From an uncultured Poribacteria bacterium (GTDB taxonomy: Bacteria; Poribacteria; WGA-4E; WGA-3G): a stretch of DNA of 64,000 nt. Made by a program: the position numbers and the translations under genes. The notes beneath the pieces are model-generated. The model saw nothing but the letters and a program-made list of their open reading frames with translations, searched no databases and had not been told where the DNA came from. The stretch's first letter is position 1. The number at the start of each line of letters is the position of its first letter. This document shows, piece after piece, positions 43,716 through 53,055 of the stretch. The stretch lies in NCBI GenBank assembly GCA_951828385.1, contig OX639973.1:3215200-3279199 (forward strand), read 5' to 3'.

Positions 43716-46106
43716 TCACTCGGCAGTGTCAGATGAAGAATTCGCTTCAGTATCTTCCTGGGATGGTGCGCTTTTTGCGCAACGGAAGCCGAGCCAACTG
43801 TTCGTGTTTGTCGGTTTATCATCCCCACGATTCGCCACACCTGCGGGCCCAGGTGTGTTCCATGAGCCGCCACGCGACACGCGCATCGTTTGAACACTTG
43901 TAAAATCTTCCATCAACGCCTCAATATTAGAGACACCGGCAACTGGATTTTTCTTCGGGGAACGCCTATAAAAATTTTTGTTATATTCATCCAAACACAG
44001 TTCCCAAACATTTCCGCCCATGTCGTGCAAACCGTACCCGTTTGGTAAATAACTCCCAACATTTCGGGTGCGCTTTCCGTAATACCCGTAGTTCGCTCTG
44101 CTGGGGTCTCGAGAATTGCCCCACACATACCGTTTATGCGCCACACCACCGCGTGCCGCCTTCTCCCATTCTGCCTCCGTTGGCAGCCGCTTGCCGACCC
44201 ACTTCGCATAAGCCATCGCCGCGTACCAACTCACATAGACAACCGGATGATCGGCTCTCCCGTTAGGGTAGTCATTCCCATCCCAGTGTCTGAGATAGTT
44301 GCCGTTATGATATTCACTCGGAATGTTGTCTTTGCGCCACTCAGGATTCGCATCAATGAACGCTTTGAATTGCGCGTTCGTCACCTCATACGGGTCGATA
44401 TAGAATGCGTCGAGGTAGACGGTGTGTCTCGGAGTTGCTTCCGTGATTTCATTGCTGCCCATCTGAAATTCGCCTGCGGGGATGCGCACCATTTCGGTGG
44501 TTGCTCTTTCTAATTCCTGCGTCGTTACATCGCCTCTCCCCCTCGATTGCAGTGCTCTCTCAAAATCAACTTTTGCAGCGTCATGTTGCCCGAGTGCCCG
44601 CTTCGCTTTTCCGCGGCTGTGATAGGCTTCAGTATAACTCGGACTATGTTCTATAGCCACATCCAAGTCATCTATGGCACTGTTATAGTCACCAAGGGCA
44701 GCCTTTGCGACACCACGGGTATGATAGGCGAAGGCTTCATCCGGATTGAGTTGGATAGCTTTTTCGCTGTCAATGATCGCTGCTTGATACTGTTTTCGGG
44801 CTTCCGCGGTTTTACCCTGTTTCGTTCTCAATTCTCCGAGGCGGCACTTCGCCCATCCACGCTCGCTGTAATTGGTATCCTCTTCAGGATCTAACTTGAT
44901 AGCTTGGGTACAGTCCTTTATCGCCGCTTCATACTGTTTTTGGGCTTTGTCAAATTCCGCTTGTTCAGCGTTCAGTTCCCCCAAGAGCGTCTTTGCCCAG
45001 CCGCGACCGCTATAATTTCTATCGTCGTCTGAATCTAACGCGATGGCTTTGTTGTAGTCCTCGATCGCCGCTTCATACTGTTTTTGGGCGGCTGTAGGAT
45101 TCCGTCGCTTGACTTCATATTCACCGTAGTGGCACCGTGTGTGCCCACGCCCATTGTAGTTTGCATCATCTTCAGGGTCTAATCTGATAGCCTCGGTATA
45201 GTCCGCTATCGCTACGTGATAGTGTTGCCGCGCTTCAGTGATGCTTCCATACTTTGCCATAGACTCACCATAATGGACCCCCACGTTTCCACGAGTGGCG
45301 TAGGCATCCGTAAATTCAGGGTCCACCTCAATGGCTCCATTAAGGTCTGTTAGCGCTGCTTTATAATCCTTCCGATTGTAGTTATCTTCTCCACGTTGGA
45401 GGTAGCCATAAGCACGGATACGCTTTTGTTTGTACCACTCCACCAAAGGTTCAACTTGCGCGGGTTGCGAAAGCAGTGCCTTGAGTAGGTTTGACGGAAC
45501 AGCGTAACTGAAGGAATTGTCTACGGCGGTACTGATGCCGATAACCTCACCTTTGCCGTTTAGCATAGGTCCCCCACTGTTTCCCTGAGAAATATCGGCT
45601 GTTGTCTGTAGCCATTTATCTTTATACCGGCTCCTGCGTACCATCCCCTCTGTGAGTTTGTACGCGCCACCACCCGGGTAGCCTATAGCATAGATGGGTT
45701 CACCATTTCTGGCATCATCACTGTCCCCGAGAGAGAGCGGCACCCCCTCACCTGCGATTTTTAGGATGACAAGATCGTTTTCCATATCATACGCCGCGAC
45801 ACCCTCAACCATCCAAATAGTTTCATCATCACTCAGTTTCGTGAAAATGGGTCCGGGACGTGCGATAACGTGAAGGTTGGTTACAATCTTATCGGGTTGC
45901 ACGAAGAAACCGCTGCCCGCGCCTATTTTCATCAAGTTCCCGCCGGTAATACGGACAACAGAGGCTTTGCCTTTTTCGGATGCAAGTTCTGCTGTTAGTA
46001 TCGGAAGTTTTTCAGAGACATCCTGCCGGGGAACTCGCGCACATGAGAGGAGGAACACCAAAGTTAAAGTAAATAGACTAAGCAAACATTTTTTGTTATA
46101 TTTCAT
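43716..46106 (-). CDS. Trypsin-like protease, TPR and formylglycine-generating-enzyme-like lipoprotein
   Basis: About 796 residues from the ATG at 46106 (AGGA 10 nt upstream). A lipobox (VFLLSC) anchors it. About 60-220 is a trypsin-like protease with SGFFVQPDKIVTNLHVIA (His), NDLVILKIAGEGVPLSLGDSD (Asp) and QGNSGGPMLN (Ser). About 235-540 is a series of TPR helices (NPDEAFAYHTRGVAKAALGDY). The C-terminal 260 residues form a SUMF1/FGE domain (MVRIPAGEFQMGS, VSWYAAMAYAKWVGKRLPTEAEWEKAARGG, GNVWELCLDEY, RGGSWNT, LGFRCAK). It leads a minus-strand family with three related genes downstream in the numbering. Confidence 0.9.
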   Translation of the reverse strand: MKYNKKCLLSLFTLTLVFLLSCARVPRQDVSEKLPILTAELASEKGKASVVRITGGNLMKIGAGSGFFVQPDKIVTNLHVIARPGPIFTKLSDDETIWMVEGVAAYDMENDLVILKIAGEGVPLSLGDSDDARNGEPIYAIGYPGGGAYKLTEGMVRRSRYKDKWLQTTADISQGNSGGPMLNGKGEVIGISTAVDNSFSYAVPSNLLKALLSQPAQVEPLVEWYKQKRIRAYGYLQRGEDNYNRKDYKAALTDLNGAIEVDPEFTDAYATRGNVGVHYGESMAKYGSITEARQHYHVAIADYTEAIRLDPEDDANYNGRGHTRCHYGEYEVKRRNPTAAQKQYEAAIEDYNKAIALDSDDDRNYSGRGWAKTLLGELNAEQAEFDKAQKQYEAAIKDCTQAIKLDPEEDTNYSERGWAKCRLGELRTKQGKTAEARKQYQAAIIDSEKAIQLNPDEAFAYHTRGVAKAALGDYNSAIDDLDVAIEHSPSYTEAYHSRGKAKRALGQHDAAKVDFERALQSRGRGDVTTQELERATTEMVRIPAGEFQMGSNEITEATPRHTVYLDAFYIDPYEVTNAQFKAFIDANPEWRKDNIPSEYHNGNYLRHWDGNDYPNGRADHPVVYVSWYAAMAYAKWVGKRLPTEAEWEKAARGGVAHKRYVWGNSRDPSRANYGYYGKRTRNVGSYLPNGYGLHDMGGNVWELCLDEYNKNFYRRSPKKNPVAGVSNIEALMEDFTSVQTMRVSRGGSWNTPGPAGVANRGDDKPTNTNSWLGFRCAKSAPSQEDTEANSSSDTAE

Positions 46107-46168
46107 GAGAGAAGTTCCTATGGTCTGAATATGAGAAATCGTTAGTGAAACGGCACGGAGCACTATGC

Positions 46169-46748
46169 CTAAACTTCAGGCTGCGATTTCAACATTCGGA
46201 GGGCATCCTGAGCCTGCCTACGTTGTCTCTGTGCTAACGGGTTTCCCCGATCTAACTTAAGTGCTTTGGCAGAATGGCCGATGACCTCCCGATAATATCG
46301 TTTTGCCTCACCGATATCTCCTTCATCCGCCTTATCTTCGGCGGTGTGAATTTTTTACCTCAGCCAAATTAACATGTGCGATTGCATACTCAGGGTTAAT
46401 TTCAATCGCTTTACTGAGGTCTTCAAGCAGCCCCTGTTTATCTCCAAGATTACCTCTTGCGGATGCACGATTGTTGTAGGCGAAGATATGTTCCGGATTA
46501 ATTTGAATCATCTTATCAAAATCCTTAATAGCACTTCGGAACCTCATAACGCGGAGTTTTACGATACCTCGTTTAGAGTAGATTTCAACCAAGTCCGGGT
46601 TGAGTTTCAGAGCGGCACTATAGTCCCTTATCGCGCCCCTATTTTTATTTCGTTCTGCCATTTTTTTGTCTGCTCGCGCTTCCAAAGCGTAGGCACGTAC
46701 GCGTGGGTATTCTTGGAATTCATCTAAGTTCACGGTTTTTCCTCCCAA
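46169..46748 (-). pseudogene. TPR relic of a trypsin-TPR gene, frameshifted
   Basis: Reading from 46748, the frame gives TPR repeats (FQEYPRVRAYALEARADKKM, YSAALKLNPDLVEIYSKRG, AFAYNNRASARGNL-type) closely matching the region after the protease half of the intact paralogues. At an A6 run near 46357 the frame is lost (stop at 46332). One base deleted there restores KIHTAEDKADEGDIGEAKRYYREV and on to a stop at 46169-46171. The protease half is missing, and the break sits where the tnpB element's hairpin begins. Confidence 0.7.
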
Positions 46749-46771
46749 GTCTTTAGACTTGGGAGGAAAAA
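46736..46771. repeat. Left-end hairpin of the tnpB element
   Basis: A 16-bp perfect stem (TTTTTCCTCCCAAGTC with its complement) closes on a TTTA loop. The right-end hairpin (48174-48193) and the orphan hairpin (18661-18702) have the same loop. Its left edge coincides with where the TPR relic stops matching. Confidence 0.75.
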
Positions 46772-46816
46772 CCGCCCTCGTGTATTAGGCCAAGGCGTTT
46801 TTTTCAAAAAAAACAC

Positions 46817-46845
46817 TTGACATTATAGTAAAAATATGTTTTAAT
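46817..46845 (+). promoter_or_regulatory. Promoter candidate for tnpB
   Basis: TTGACA (46817-46822) and TTTAAT (46840-46845) with a 17-bp spacer, about 125 bp before the tnpB ATG. The 5' region then contains nested stems TTCATAG/CTATGAA, CATTACCG/CGGTAATG and CCGCCC/GGGCGG (46868-46940). Confidence 0.6.
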
Positions 46846-46969
46846 ATATGTATCACAGTGGCAGACATTCATAGCATTACCGCCCCTTCCGAGTAACGGG
46901 CGGGGCCCCGGTAATGTGTCGGTTTCCTACCCACTATGAAGGGGTTAAAAGTGTGAACTGTGGACTCTT

Positions 46970-48127
46970 ATGAAAAAACGAAAGCGAAAACAAAAACGCA
47001 CGCGTCGGACGCATAAATATCAGATACGCGAACATCCGCAAAATATGCGGCTCGGCAATATGCTTGACGACTTGGGCGACGTGCATAATCACTTCCTTGC
47101 TTTGGAAAAACGGTATTATCGCCGGTATGGTTTGTATGCGGGACGGTATCGCTTGCAACCGCATTTGACGAAGTTGTTGAAACGCACGAAGCACCATTGG
47201 GCGTGGATACCCCGCGACACACTTGATGAAGTGATTGTCCGTATCCATATCACTTATGAACGCTTTTTTGACGGTCTCGGGGGATTGCCGAAGTTCAAAC
47301 GCAAAGACCGTTATCGTTCTGCTAAGTTCCAATCGGGGTATCTTCTTGAAGAAGGGCGTGTCCGAATCTCTTTCAAAGCGTGGGACGCACCCTCGCACTC
47401 CTTTAAGTTTCACAAGCGTTGGTTTTCTTTTCACTATCACCGTGATTGGAAAGGAAATGTCTGCTATATCCAAATCCTTCGCGATGCGGTTGGCACCTAT
47501 TGGCTTTACATCGTTACTGATGCCTCCACCACCGAACCCTATCCTGCTACAGGTGAGAGCGTAGGGGCAGATTTCGGTATGAAAGAGGCGTTTTTGACGT
47601 TGAACACGGGTGAGAAGATACAATCGCCACAATTCTTGAAACAGTCGTTGGCTGAACTTCGCAACCTCACCAAAAGCCTTTCCCGTAAAGTGAAAGGTTC
47701 TAACAATTGGTGGCGGTGTGTCCGTCAACTCGCACGGTTGTATCGCAAGATTACCCACCAACGCAAAGATTGGCATTGGAAACTTGCCACGGCCCTGTGT
47801 AAAAGGTTTGATCTTATAGCGACTGAGACACTGAACCTTGAGGGTATGAAACGCCTCTGGGGTCGCAAAGTCTCCGACCTTTCTTTCGGGCAGTTTGTTG
47901 AGATTCTGAAGTTCAAGTGTTTCAAACATAATCGTGATTTCTGTCAAGTTGGGCAATGGACACCGACAACTAAACCGTGTTCCGATTGTGGATACCCTAA
48001 TAAGAACCTAAGCCTTGATGATAGGCAGTGGACATGTCCTGAATGTGGTTCTCACCACGATAGAGACGTAAACGCTGCGATAAACATTTTGAGGGCTGCT
48101 TGTGGTCCCTCTGTGGAGACAGCGTAA
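46970..48127 (+). CDS. tnpB: TnpB, RNA-guided nuclease (IS200/IS605 family)
   Basis: 385 residues. The RuvC catalytic residues are in place: Asp in GADFGMKEAFLTLN, Glu in LIATETLNLEGM, Asp in HHDRDVNAAINI. The zinc-binding part has CSDCGYPNKN and CPECG. The basic N-terminus (KKRKRKQKRTRRTHKYQIR) fits RNA binding. It should be an active guide-RNA nuclease; the guide (omega) RNA of this family is normally read from the 3' end of tnpB and the right end, i.e. about 48000-48195 here. No tnpA. Confidence 0.93.
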   Translation: MKKRKRKQKRTRRTHKYQIREHPQNMRLGNMLDDLGDVHNHFLALEKRYYRRYGLYAGRYRLQPHLTKLLKRTKHHWAWIPRDTLDEVIVRIHITYERFFDGLGGLPKFKRKDRYRSAKFQSGYLLEEGRVRISFKAWDAPSHSFKFHKRWFSFHYHRDWKGNVCYIQILRDAVGTYWLYIVTDASTTEPYPATGESVGADFGMKEAFLTLNTGEKIQSPQFLKQSLAELRNLTKSLSRKVKGSNNWWRCVRQLARLYRKITHQRKDWHWKLATALCKRFDLIATETLNLEGMKRLWGRKVSDLSFGQFVEILKFKCFKHNRDFCQVGQWTPTTKPCSDCGYPNKNLSLDDRQWTCPECGSHHDRDVNAAINILRAACGPSVETA

Positions 48128-48173
48128 GACGGTTGACTCTTTGAGAAAACCGCTATTGTCTACGAAGCACAAG

Positions 48174-48193
48174 CCCAATCCTTTAGGTTTGGG
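48174..48193 (+). repeat. Right-end hairpin of the tnpB element
   Basis: CCCAATCC-TTTA-GGTTTGGG. This is the type of right-end hairpin seen in IS605-like elements, and its core is identical to the orphan hairpin at 18661-18702. Confidence 0.8.
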
Positions 48194-48244
48194 TGCCTTG
48201 ACGAGCAATCTCCTTCTATCACTTAAGACAGTAATAAACACGAT

Positions 48245-49783
48245 TCATTTTCCGATATCGGGATCCAATTCCTTTGCCTTCTGGAAGTCTGCTTTGGCTG
48301 CTTCACACTGCCCGAGTGCTTCTTTTGCTTTCCAGCGGTCGTGATAATATAGTGCCTTCTTTGAATTGAGTTGAATGGATTCATCAAAATCTTCAATCGC
48401 ACCATTGTGGTCACCTAAGGCAGCCTTTGCAACACCGCGCGTGTGGTAAGTCGCAGCTCGAACTTTAGCACCTTCTGATTGTAGGCGCAAAGCTTCATCA
48501 CTATCGGATACCGCCTTTTGATATAGATTTTGTGCTGCTTTTCTGTTACCTGCCTTCGTTTCAACTTTCCCAAAAAGATACTGCGTCCACCCGCGATTAT
48601 TGTAGGCTATACTGCACTTTGGGTCCCGATGAATAACTTCGGTATAGTCGTCTATCGCCTTTTGATAGTAGCACCGCGCTTCCACCAGAACGCCTTGATC
48701 TGCTTTGGATTCACCGATACGACCTTTCGCTAACCCCCGGTTGTAGTAGGCTTTAGGATTGGATGGGCTAAGTTGGATGGTTTTATCATAATCTTCAATG
48801 GCTCCTACATGGTCGCCAAGCGCGGATTTCGCAACCGCTCGGTTATTGTAAACTATACCTAAATCCGGGTTGAGATTAAGCACACGGTTATATTTTGCTA
48901 TCGCAGCTTTATGCTTCCGCTGTGCTTGTTTCCTATCCGCTTGTGTCCGAACAGCATGGGCATATATGTCAGGCAGCTTTTGCCATCTGGTAAAAGATTC
49001 TATTTCCTCCGTTTCCTTAAAGAGTGCATTAAGCACATTAGAAGGCACAGCTCCACCAAATCCAAAAGCATCAGAGGCGCCATCATTCATTATCTGGTCC
49101 ATGGAACATGCAATACCAATAATTTCACCACTACTATTTAGCACAGGGCTCCCACTATATCCTGGAAAAAACTGCGTTGTTATTTCAAACCATCCTCTGC
49201 TGTCGCGACCAGATATAGTACCCGCCACACACCGGTACTCGGCATTAGCATAAGCAAGCGTGTAAACTCGGTCACCTACCTTGACCTTCTCACTGTTGCC
49301 GAGAGAGAGCTGGGCATCACATTTTTCGGCAACTCTTAAGAGAACCAAGTCATTCTTGGCATCAAATGCGATAACACCTGTAATAGTATATAAGACAGGG
49401 TCCTTGCCAACTGATTTTTTATATCCGTACGGAAGATCCTTATGATCTGGAAGGTAAAGTGGAGTTTTTGTTACTTTAATCTGCTTTGCTGCAACAGTTT
49501 TTGCCAGGGCGACGACATGAATATTCGTTACAAGCGTGTCACTCGCTATGAAAAACCCGGTTCCTGCTACCCCAACTTTCTGAGCATCTTTAGAGGCATT
49601 GTCATGAATACGCGAGAGGAACCGGTGCAAATTTGTATACGTGGCAGTCCGGTTTCTATTAAAAAACTTATAAATGCGCCAGTGTAAGGTCAATATAGTA
49701 TCGGGAATCGTTTCTATATAGACTAAAGCGTTTCTACTCTCTTCTTCAAGCTGCTGTAGTGTTTCATCTCTATCCTGTTCCAT
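48245..49783 (-). CDS. Trypsin-like protease plus TPR protein (copy 2)
   Basis: 512 residues without a signal peptide or lipobox. About 70-235 is a trypsin-like protease with TGFFIASDTLVTNIHVVALA (His), AKNDLVLLRVAEKCDAQLSLGNSE (Asp) and FFPGYSGSPVLNSSGEIIGIA (Ser). About 250-512 is TPR helices (NPDLGIVYNNRAVAKSALGDH, KALYYHDRWKAKEALGQCEAAKADFQKAKELDPD in segments). Likely cytoplasmic. 34 bp separate it from the next gene on the same strand, so the three genes to 52.9 kb form an operon. Confidence 0.9.
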   Translation of the reverse strand: MEQDRDETLQQLEEESRNALVYIETIPDTILTLHWRIYKFFNRNRTATYTNLHRFLSRIHDNASKDAQKVGVAGTGFFIASDTLVTNIHVVALAKTVAAKQIKVTKTPLYLPDHKDLPYGYKKSVGKDPVLYTITGVIAFDAKNDLVLLRVAEKCDAQLSLGNSEKVKVGDRVYTLAYANAEYRCVAGTISGRDSRGWFEITTQFFPGYSGSPVLNSSGEIIGIACSMDQIMNDGASDAFGFGGAVPSNVLNALFKETEEIESFTRWQKLPDIYAHAVRTQADRKQAQRKHKAAIAKYNRVLNLNPDLGIVYNNRAVAKSALGDHVGAIEDYDKTIQLSPSNPKAYYNRGLAKGRIGESKADQGVLVEARCYYQKAIDDYTEVIHRDPKCSIAYNNRGWTQYLFGKVETKAGNRKAAQNLYQKAVSDSDEALRLQSEGAKVRAATYHTRGVAKAALGDHNGAIEDFDESIQLNSKKALYYHDRWKAKEALGQCEAAKADFQKAKELDPDIGK

Positions 49784-49817
49784 TAGGGTGTTTCCTGTCT
49801 ATCGTCTATGTTGAGTG

Positions 49818-51281
49818 TCAAGGGTGTTTTTCAAAATCTGGATCTAATTCCGTTGCTTTTGCAAAGTCTGCTTTCGCCTCTTCGTGCTGATTGAGTGCCT
49901 CTTTTGCTTTCCCGCGGTCGTGATAATATAGTGCTTCCTTTGGATTTAGTCGGATGGATTCACTGAAATCTTCAATCGCTGCCTTGTGATCGCCCAAGGC
50001 AGCCTTTGCAGCACCACGCGTGTGATAGGTATTAGACCGAAATTTAGCACTCTTCGGTTGTAAATACAGAGCTTCATCAGCGTCGGATATCGCTTCTTGA
50101 TATAGGTTTTGTGCCGCTGCTGCGTTTCCTTGTTCAGTTTCAAGTTGCCCGAACAGGTATTTCGCCCAGCCACGGGTATTATAGATTTTAGCCCTTTCTG
50201 GTTTTAGGTTGATAGCTTCAGCGCAGTCGCTTATCGCCGCTTGATATAATTTTTCGGCTTCTGTTATATCCCCTTGATCTGCTTTAGATTTACCAAGTCC
50301 TTGGTTCACATAACCCCGACTGTAGTATCCATTGTAAGATTTCGGTTCAAGGAGGATAGCCTCGTTAGCATCTTCCATCGCATCTTGGTAGTTCTGCAAT
50401 TCACTCTTAGCCATTCCACGATAGGCGTAAGCTGCCCCCAAAAATGGGATGAGTTTACTGGCAATAATTTTGTCATAGATTGTTATAACCCGAGCATAGT
50501 CCTCCGCGTCTGTTTTGATGTTTGCGAGTATAGCGTAGCAAAAACCTTTAATAAGATGCCAAGCGAGCCGAAGCATAACAATCGATCGCTTAGGCCACGT
50601 TCCGCACCCATACAACTTATACACAGTAACATTAAGAACATCGCGTCGTTTTTGCCATGCTGACAAAGGTTCAACTTTTGCGCCTTGTGCCTCAGTGAGC
50701 AATGCTTTAAGTGCATTTGAGGGTATAGCAATACCGGCATCACCAGATCTGTTTTTGCTTCCGTGATGAACGGCTATTACTTCACCTTTACTGTTCAGCA
50801 TGGGACCACCACTGTACCCTGGTCCAACAGGTGCTTTAAACCAGATGCGTTTTCCATGATTCAGAAAGCCGACCAGGGTGCCCTCTGCTTTACTGCGCCT
50901 TTCTTCCTCTGGATAGCCTGGATAGCCCAGAACATAAATAGGTTCACCAGGTTGTGCCCTGTCACTATCACCAAGTTGGAAGGAAGCACCTTCATCTAAG
51001 ATTTTTAGAATTGCAAGATCGTTGGCAGTATCAAACGCTATAATACCTTCAACAGTGTAGATAACATCTGCTTCAACGTGCTTTGCAATGACTGTTGTAG
51101 CCTCTAAGAGCACATGACAATTCGTTGCGATTTTGTCATCTGCTACAAAGAAAGCGGTCCCGCTGCTTCCGATACTCTCATCTGCATATTCCATTTCCAA
51201 GAGAAGCGTGGTGCCCCTGATTTCTTCGGCAAGTTGTTGACTCTTGTCATTTTTCGTATCTGTCACTATACAGATCTCCAT
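49818..51281 (-). CDS. Trypsin-like protease plus TPR protein (copy 3)
   Basis: 487 residues without a clear signal peptide. The protease has SGTAFFVADDKIATNCHVLLE (His), ANDLAILKILDEGASFQLGDSD (Asp) and VGPGYSGGPMLNSKGEVIAVHHG (Ser). The linker before the TPRs contains a partly hydrophobic segment (KRSIVMLRLAWHLIKGFCYAILANIK) absent from its paralogues, possibly membrane-peripheral. TPR repeats follow (YAYRGMAKSELQNYQDAMED, YYHDRGKAKEALNQHEEAKADFAKATELDPD in segments). Same operon as copies 2 and 4. Confidence 0.9.
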   Translation of the reverse strand: MEICIVTDTKNDKSQQLAEEIRGTTLLLEMEYADESIGSSGTAFFVADDKIATNCHVLLEATTVIAKHVEADVIYTVEGIIAFDTANDLAILKILDEGASFQLGDSDRAQPGEPIYVLGYPGYPEEERRSKAEGTLVGFLNHGKRIWFKAPVGPGYSGGPMLNSKGEVIAVHHGSKNRSGDAGIAIPSNALKALLTEAQGAKVEPLSAWQKRRDVLNVTVYKLYGCGTWPKRSIVMLRLAWHLIKGFCYAILANIKTDAEDYARVITIYDKIIASKLIPFLGAAYAYRGMAKSELQNYQDAMEDANEAILLEPKSYNGYYSRGYVNQGLGKSKADQGDITEAEKLYQAAISDCAEAINLKPERAKIYNTRGWAKYLFGQLETEQGNAAAAQNLYQEAISDADEALYLQPKSAKFRSNTYHTRGAAKAALGDHKAAIEDFSESIRLNPKEALYYHDRGKAKEALNQHEEAKADFAKATELDPDFEKHP

Positions 51282-51316
51282 GTATATCCTAATATTTTAC
51301 ATAGCATCTATATCCA

Positions 51317-52948
51317 TTACTTATTTTCAAAATCTGGATCTATCTCCTTTGCTTTCGCAAAGTCGGTGTCCGCTTCTTTTTGCTGACCGAGTGCCTGTTT
51401 CGCAAGCCCGCGCTGGTGATAAGCATGCGCGAAATCCGGCTTGAGTTTGATAGCGCGATCAAAGTCTTTAATCGCGTCCTCGTGTGCGTCAAAGGCAACC
51501 CTTGTGACTGCACGTGTGCAGTATGCATAAGCGTTTCGCCGATCGCGTTTGATCGCTGCCTCACTGTCAACCATCGCCGCTTCATAGAGCTCTCGCGCTG
51601 CTTCCATGTTTCCATCAGCGGATTCGTATTCCGCAATGAGATACTTCGCATAACCGCGGTTGTTGTAATTTCTACTGGCGAGGCTGGGGTCCGGGGCGAC
51701 CTGGATGGCTTTCGTATAGTCAGGAATCGCCGCATGATACAGTCGGATGGCTTCCGCCTCATCTCCCTGTGCCGCTTTATCTAACCCGAGGAGGTACTTC
51801 GCTAACGCGCGATTATAGTACGCGCCATACGCATCCGCCTCGCTAAGACCGATACTGAGGGCTTTATCGTAATCTTCAATGCCTTCGGTGTACTGCTTCA
51901 GGCCCATTCTCGCCTGTGCACGATTGTAGTAGGCGGGTGCTGCCTCCGGGTTGCGTTCAATAGCAGCGCTACAGTCAACGATGCCGCCTTCAAAGTCTCC
52001 TAAAGTCGTTTTCGCAGCAGCGCGATTGGAGTATGCTTCTGTGAAGTCTGGATTGCGTGCCAGGGCGGCTTCCCAGTCAGCCATAGCACTTTCGGGGTGT
52101 CCAAGGAGATTCTGTAAAGTTCCGCGATTGTGATAGATTTCCGCCAAATCCGGATTGAGTTGCAGGGCAGCCGTATAGTGTTTTATCGCTGCCTTATATT
52201 GTCTCTTTCTTTGCTTGACGTATCCTTGAGAAGCCTCGGCATACGCGCGTATCCGGGGTCGCTGTCGCCATGTTTCAAAAGTTTCCGGGGCTCCCGCTTC
52301 CGCAAGCAGTGCCTTGACAGCATTTGAAGGAATCGCGTAAGCAAATTCCCGGGGATCGCCTGCACCGGTCCCAGTAGCGGATGAGCCGCCAGAAACAGCA
52401 ATGCCGATAGCTTCACCTGCCCTATTTATTATGGGCCCGCCGCTATTCCCCGCGGAGAGCACAGTTTTTAAGCGCAGATGTGCGTCATTAGACCGGATGC
52501 CGTGCACGGTTCCTTCCGTGATGGCACCTCTCGCACCTCTCTCTTCTATACCGCCACCCGTGCAACGGACCGCGTAAACCCGTTCACCTTTCTTGAGGGT
52601 ATCGCTGTCGCCAAGCGGCAGCGGCATCCCTTCAGCCGAAATCTCCAAGACGACCAGGTCAGCCTTGTCATCATAGGCGACTACGCCCCCAATCGGATAC
52701 GTATCGGGCAAACTGACCGGTTCCGCGAAAACCCATGTAGTACCGACAACGCAGTGGATATTCGTCGCAATCAAGTGGGGTGCAACGAAAAAACCGCTCC
52801 CTGCCGCTACCTTAACACCCTTCATCACTTCATCCGTGACGCGTGCTGTCTGTTCTATCTCTGCAAGTACGACAGAGGCCCGCAAGGCACTTGAAGCAAT
52901 CCGCTGGAGCGACCTATTTTTATTATTTTTAGTTTTCCGTTTCCTCAT
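51317..52948 (-). CDS. Trypsin-like protease plus TPR protein (copy 4)
   Basis: About 543 residues from the ATG at 52948 (GTG at 52966 is an alternative). The N-terminus is Arg/Lys-rich (MRKRKTKNNKNRSLQR). The protease has GSGFFVAPHLIATNIHCVVG (His), KADLVVLEISAEGMPLPLGDSD (Asp) and LSAGNSGGPIINRAGEAIGIA (Ser). Then about eight TPR units follow, several with the family's NPDFTEAYSNRAAAK-type helix, ending FAKAKEIDPDF. It is the first gene of the three-gene minus-strand operon. Confidence 0.9.
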   Translation of the reverse strand: MRKRKTKNNKNRSLQRIASSALRASVVLAEIEQTARVTDEVMKGVKVAAGSGFFVAPHLIATNIHCVVGTTWVFAEPVSLPDTYPIGGVVAYDDKADLVVLEISAEGMPLPLGDSDTLKKGERVYAVRCTGGGIEERGARGAITEGTVHGIRSNDAHLRLKTVLSAGNSGGPIINRAGEAIGIAVSGGSSATGTGAGDPREFAYAIPSNAVKALLAEAGAPETFETWRQRPRIRAYAEASQGYVKQRKRQYKAAIKHYTAALQLNPDLAEIYHNRGTLQNLLGHPESAMADWEAALARNPDFTEAYSNRAAAKTTLGDFEGGIVDCSAAIERNPEAAPAYYNRAQARMGLKQYTEGIEDYDKALSIGLSEADAYGAYYNRALAKYLLGLDKAAQGDEAEAIRLYHAAIPDYTKAIQVAPDPSLASRNYNNRGYAKYLIAEYESADGNMEAARELYEAAMVDSEAAIKRDRRNAYAYCTRAVTRVAFDAHEDAIKDFDRAIKLKPDFAHAYHQRGLAKQALGQQKEADTDFAKAKEIDPDFENK

Positions 52949-53026
52949 CCTTTTGTTTCCTAACACTGAAAAAAATCTTTTCTTTTTATTATACCCTAAA
53001 TTTGAGGTTTTGCAAGGTAAAAAGAT

Positions 53027-53055
53027 TTGACATCTCCGATAGAATATGTTATCAT
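53027..53055 (+). promoter_or_regulatory. Promoter candidate for ileS
   Basis: TTGACA (53027-53032), 17 bp, TATCAT (53050-53055). A leader of about 390 nt would run to the ileS start at 53452. I looked for T-box elements (specifier loop, TGGNACCGCG) and did not see them. Confidence 0.5.

Larger units (their letters stand above)
46736..48200 (+). mobile_element. IS200/IS605-family element with tnpB only
   Basis: About 1.46 kb bounded by the hairpins at 46736-46771 and 48174-48193. It contains one gene, tnpB. No tnpA (Y1 transposase) is present, so it is either non-autonomous or relies on another copy. Its insertion may have removed the protease half of the neighbouring trypsin-TPR gene. Confidence 0.75.

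Noticed and set aside
43716-46106. Diversity-generating retroelement with FGE-type variable protein
   Set aside because: The FGE fold is typical of such targets, but no reverse transcriptase, template or variable repeat is visible.
46736-46771. Rho-independent terminator
   Set aside because: Perfect hairpin, but no T-run follows on either strand; the TTTA loop and partner hairpin fit an IS605-type end.
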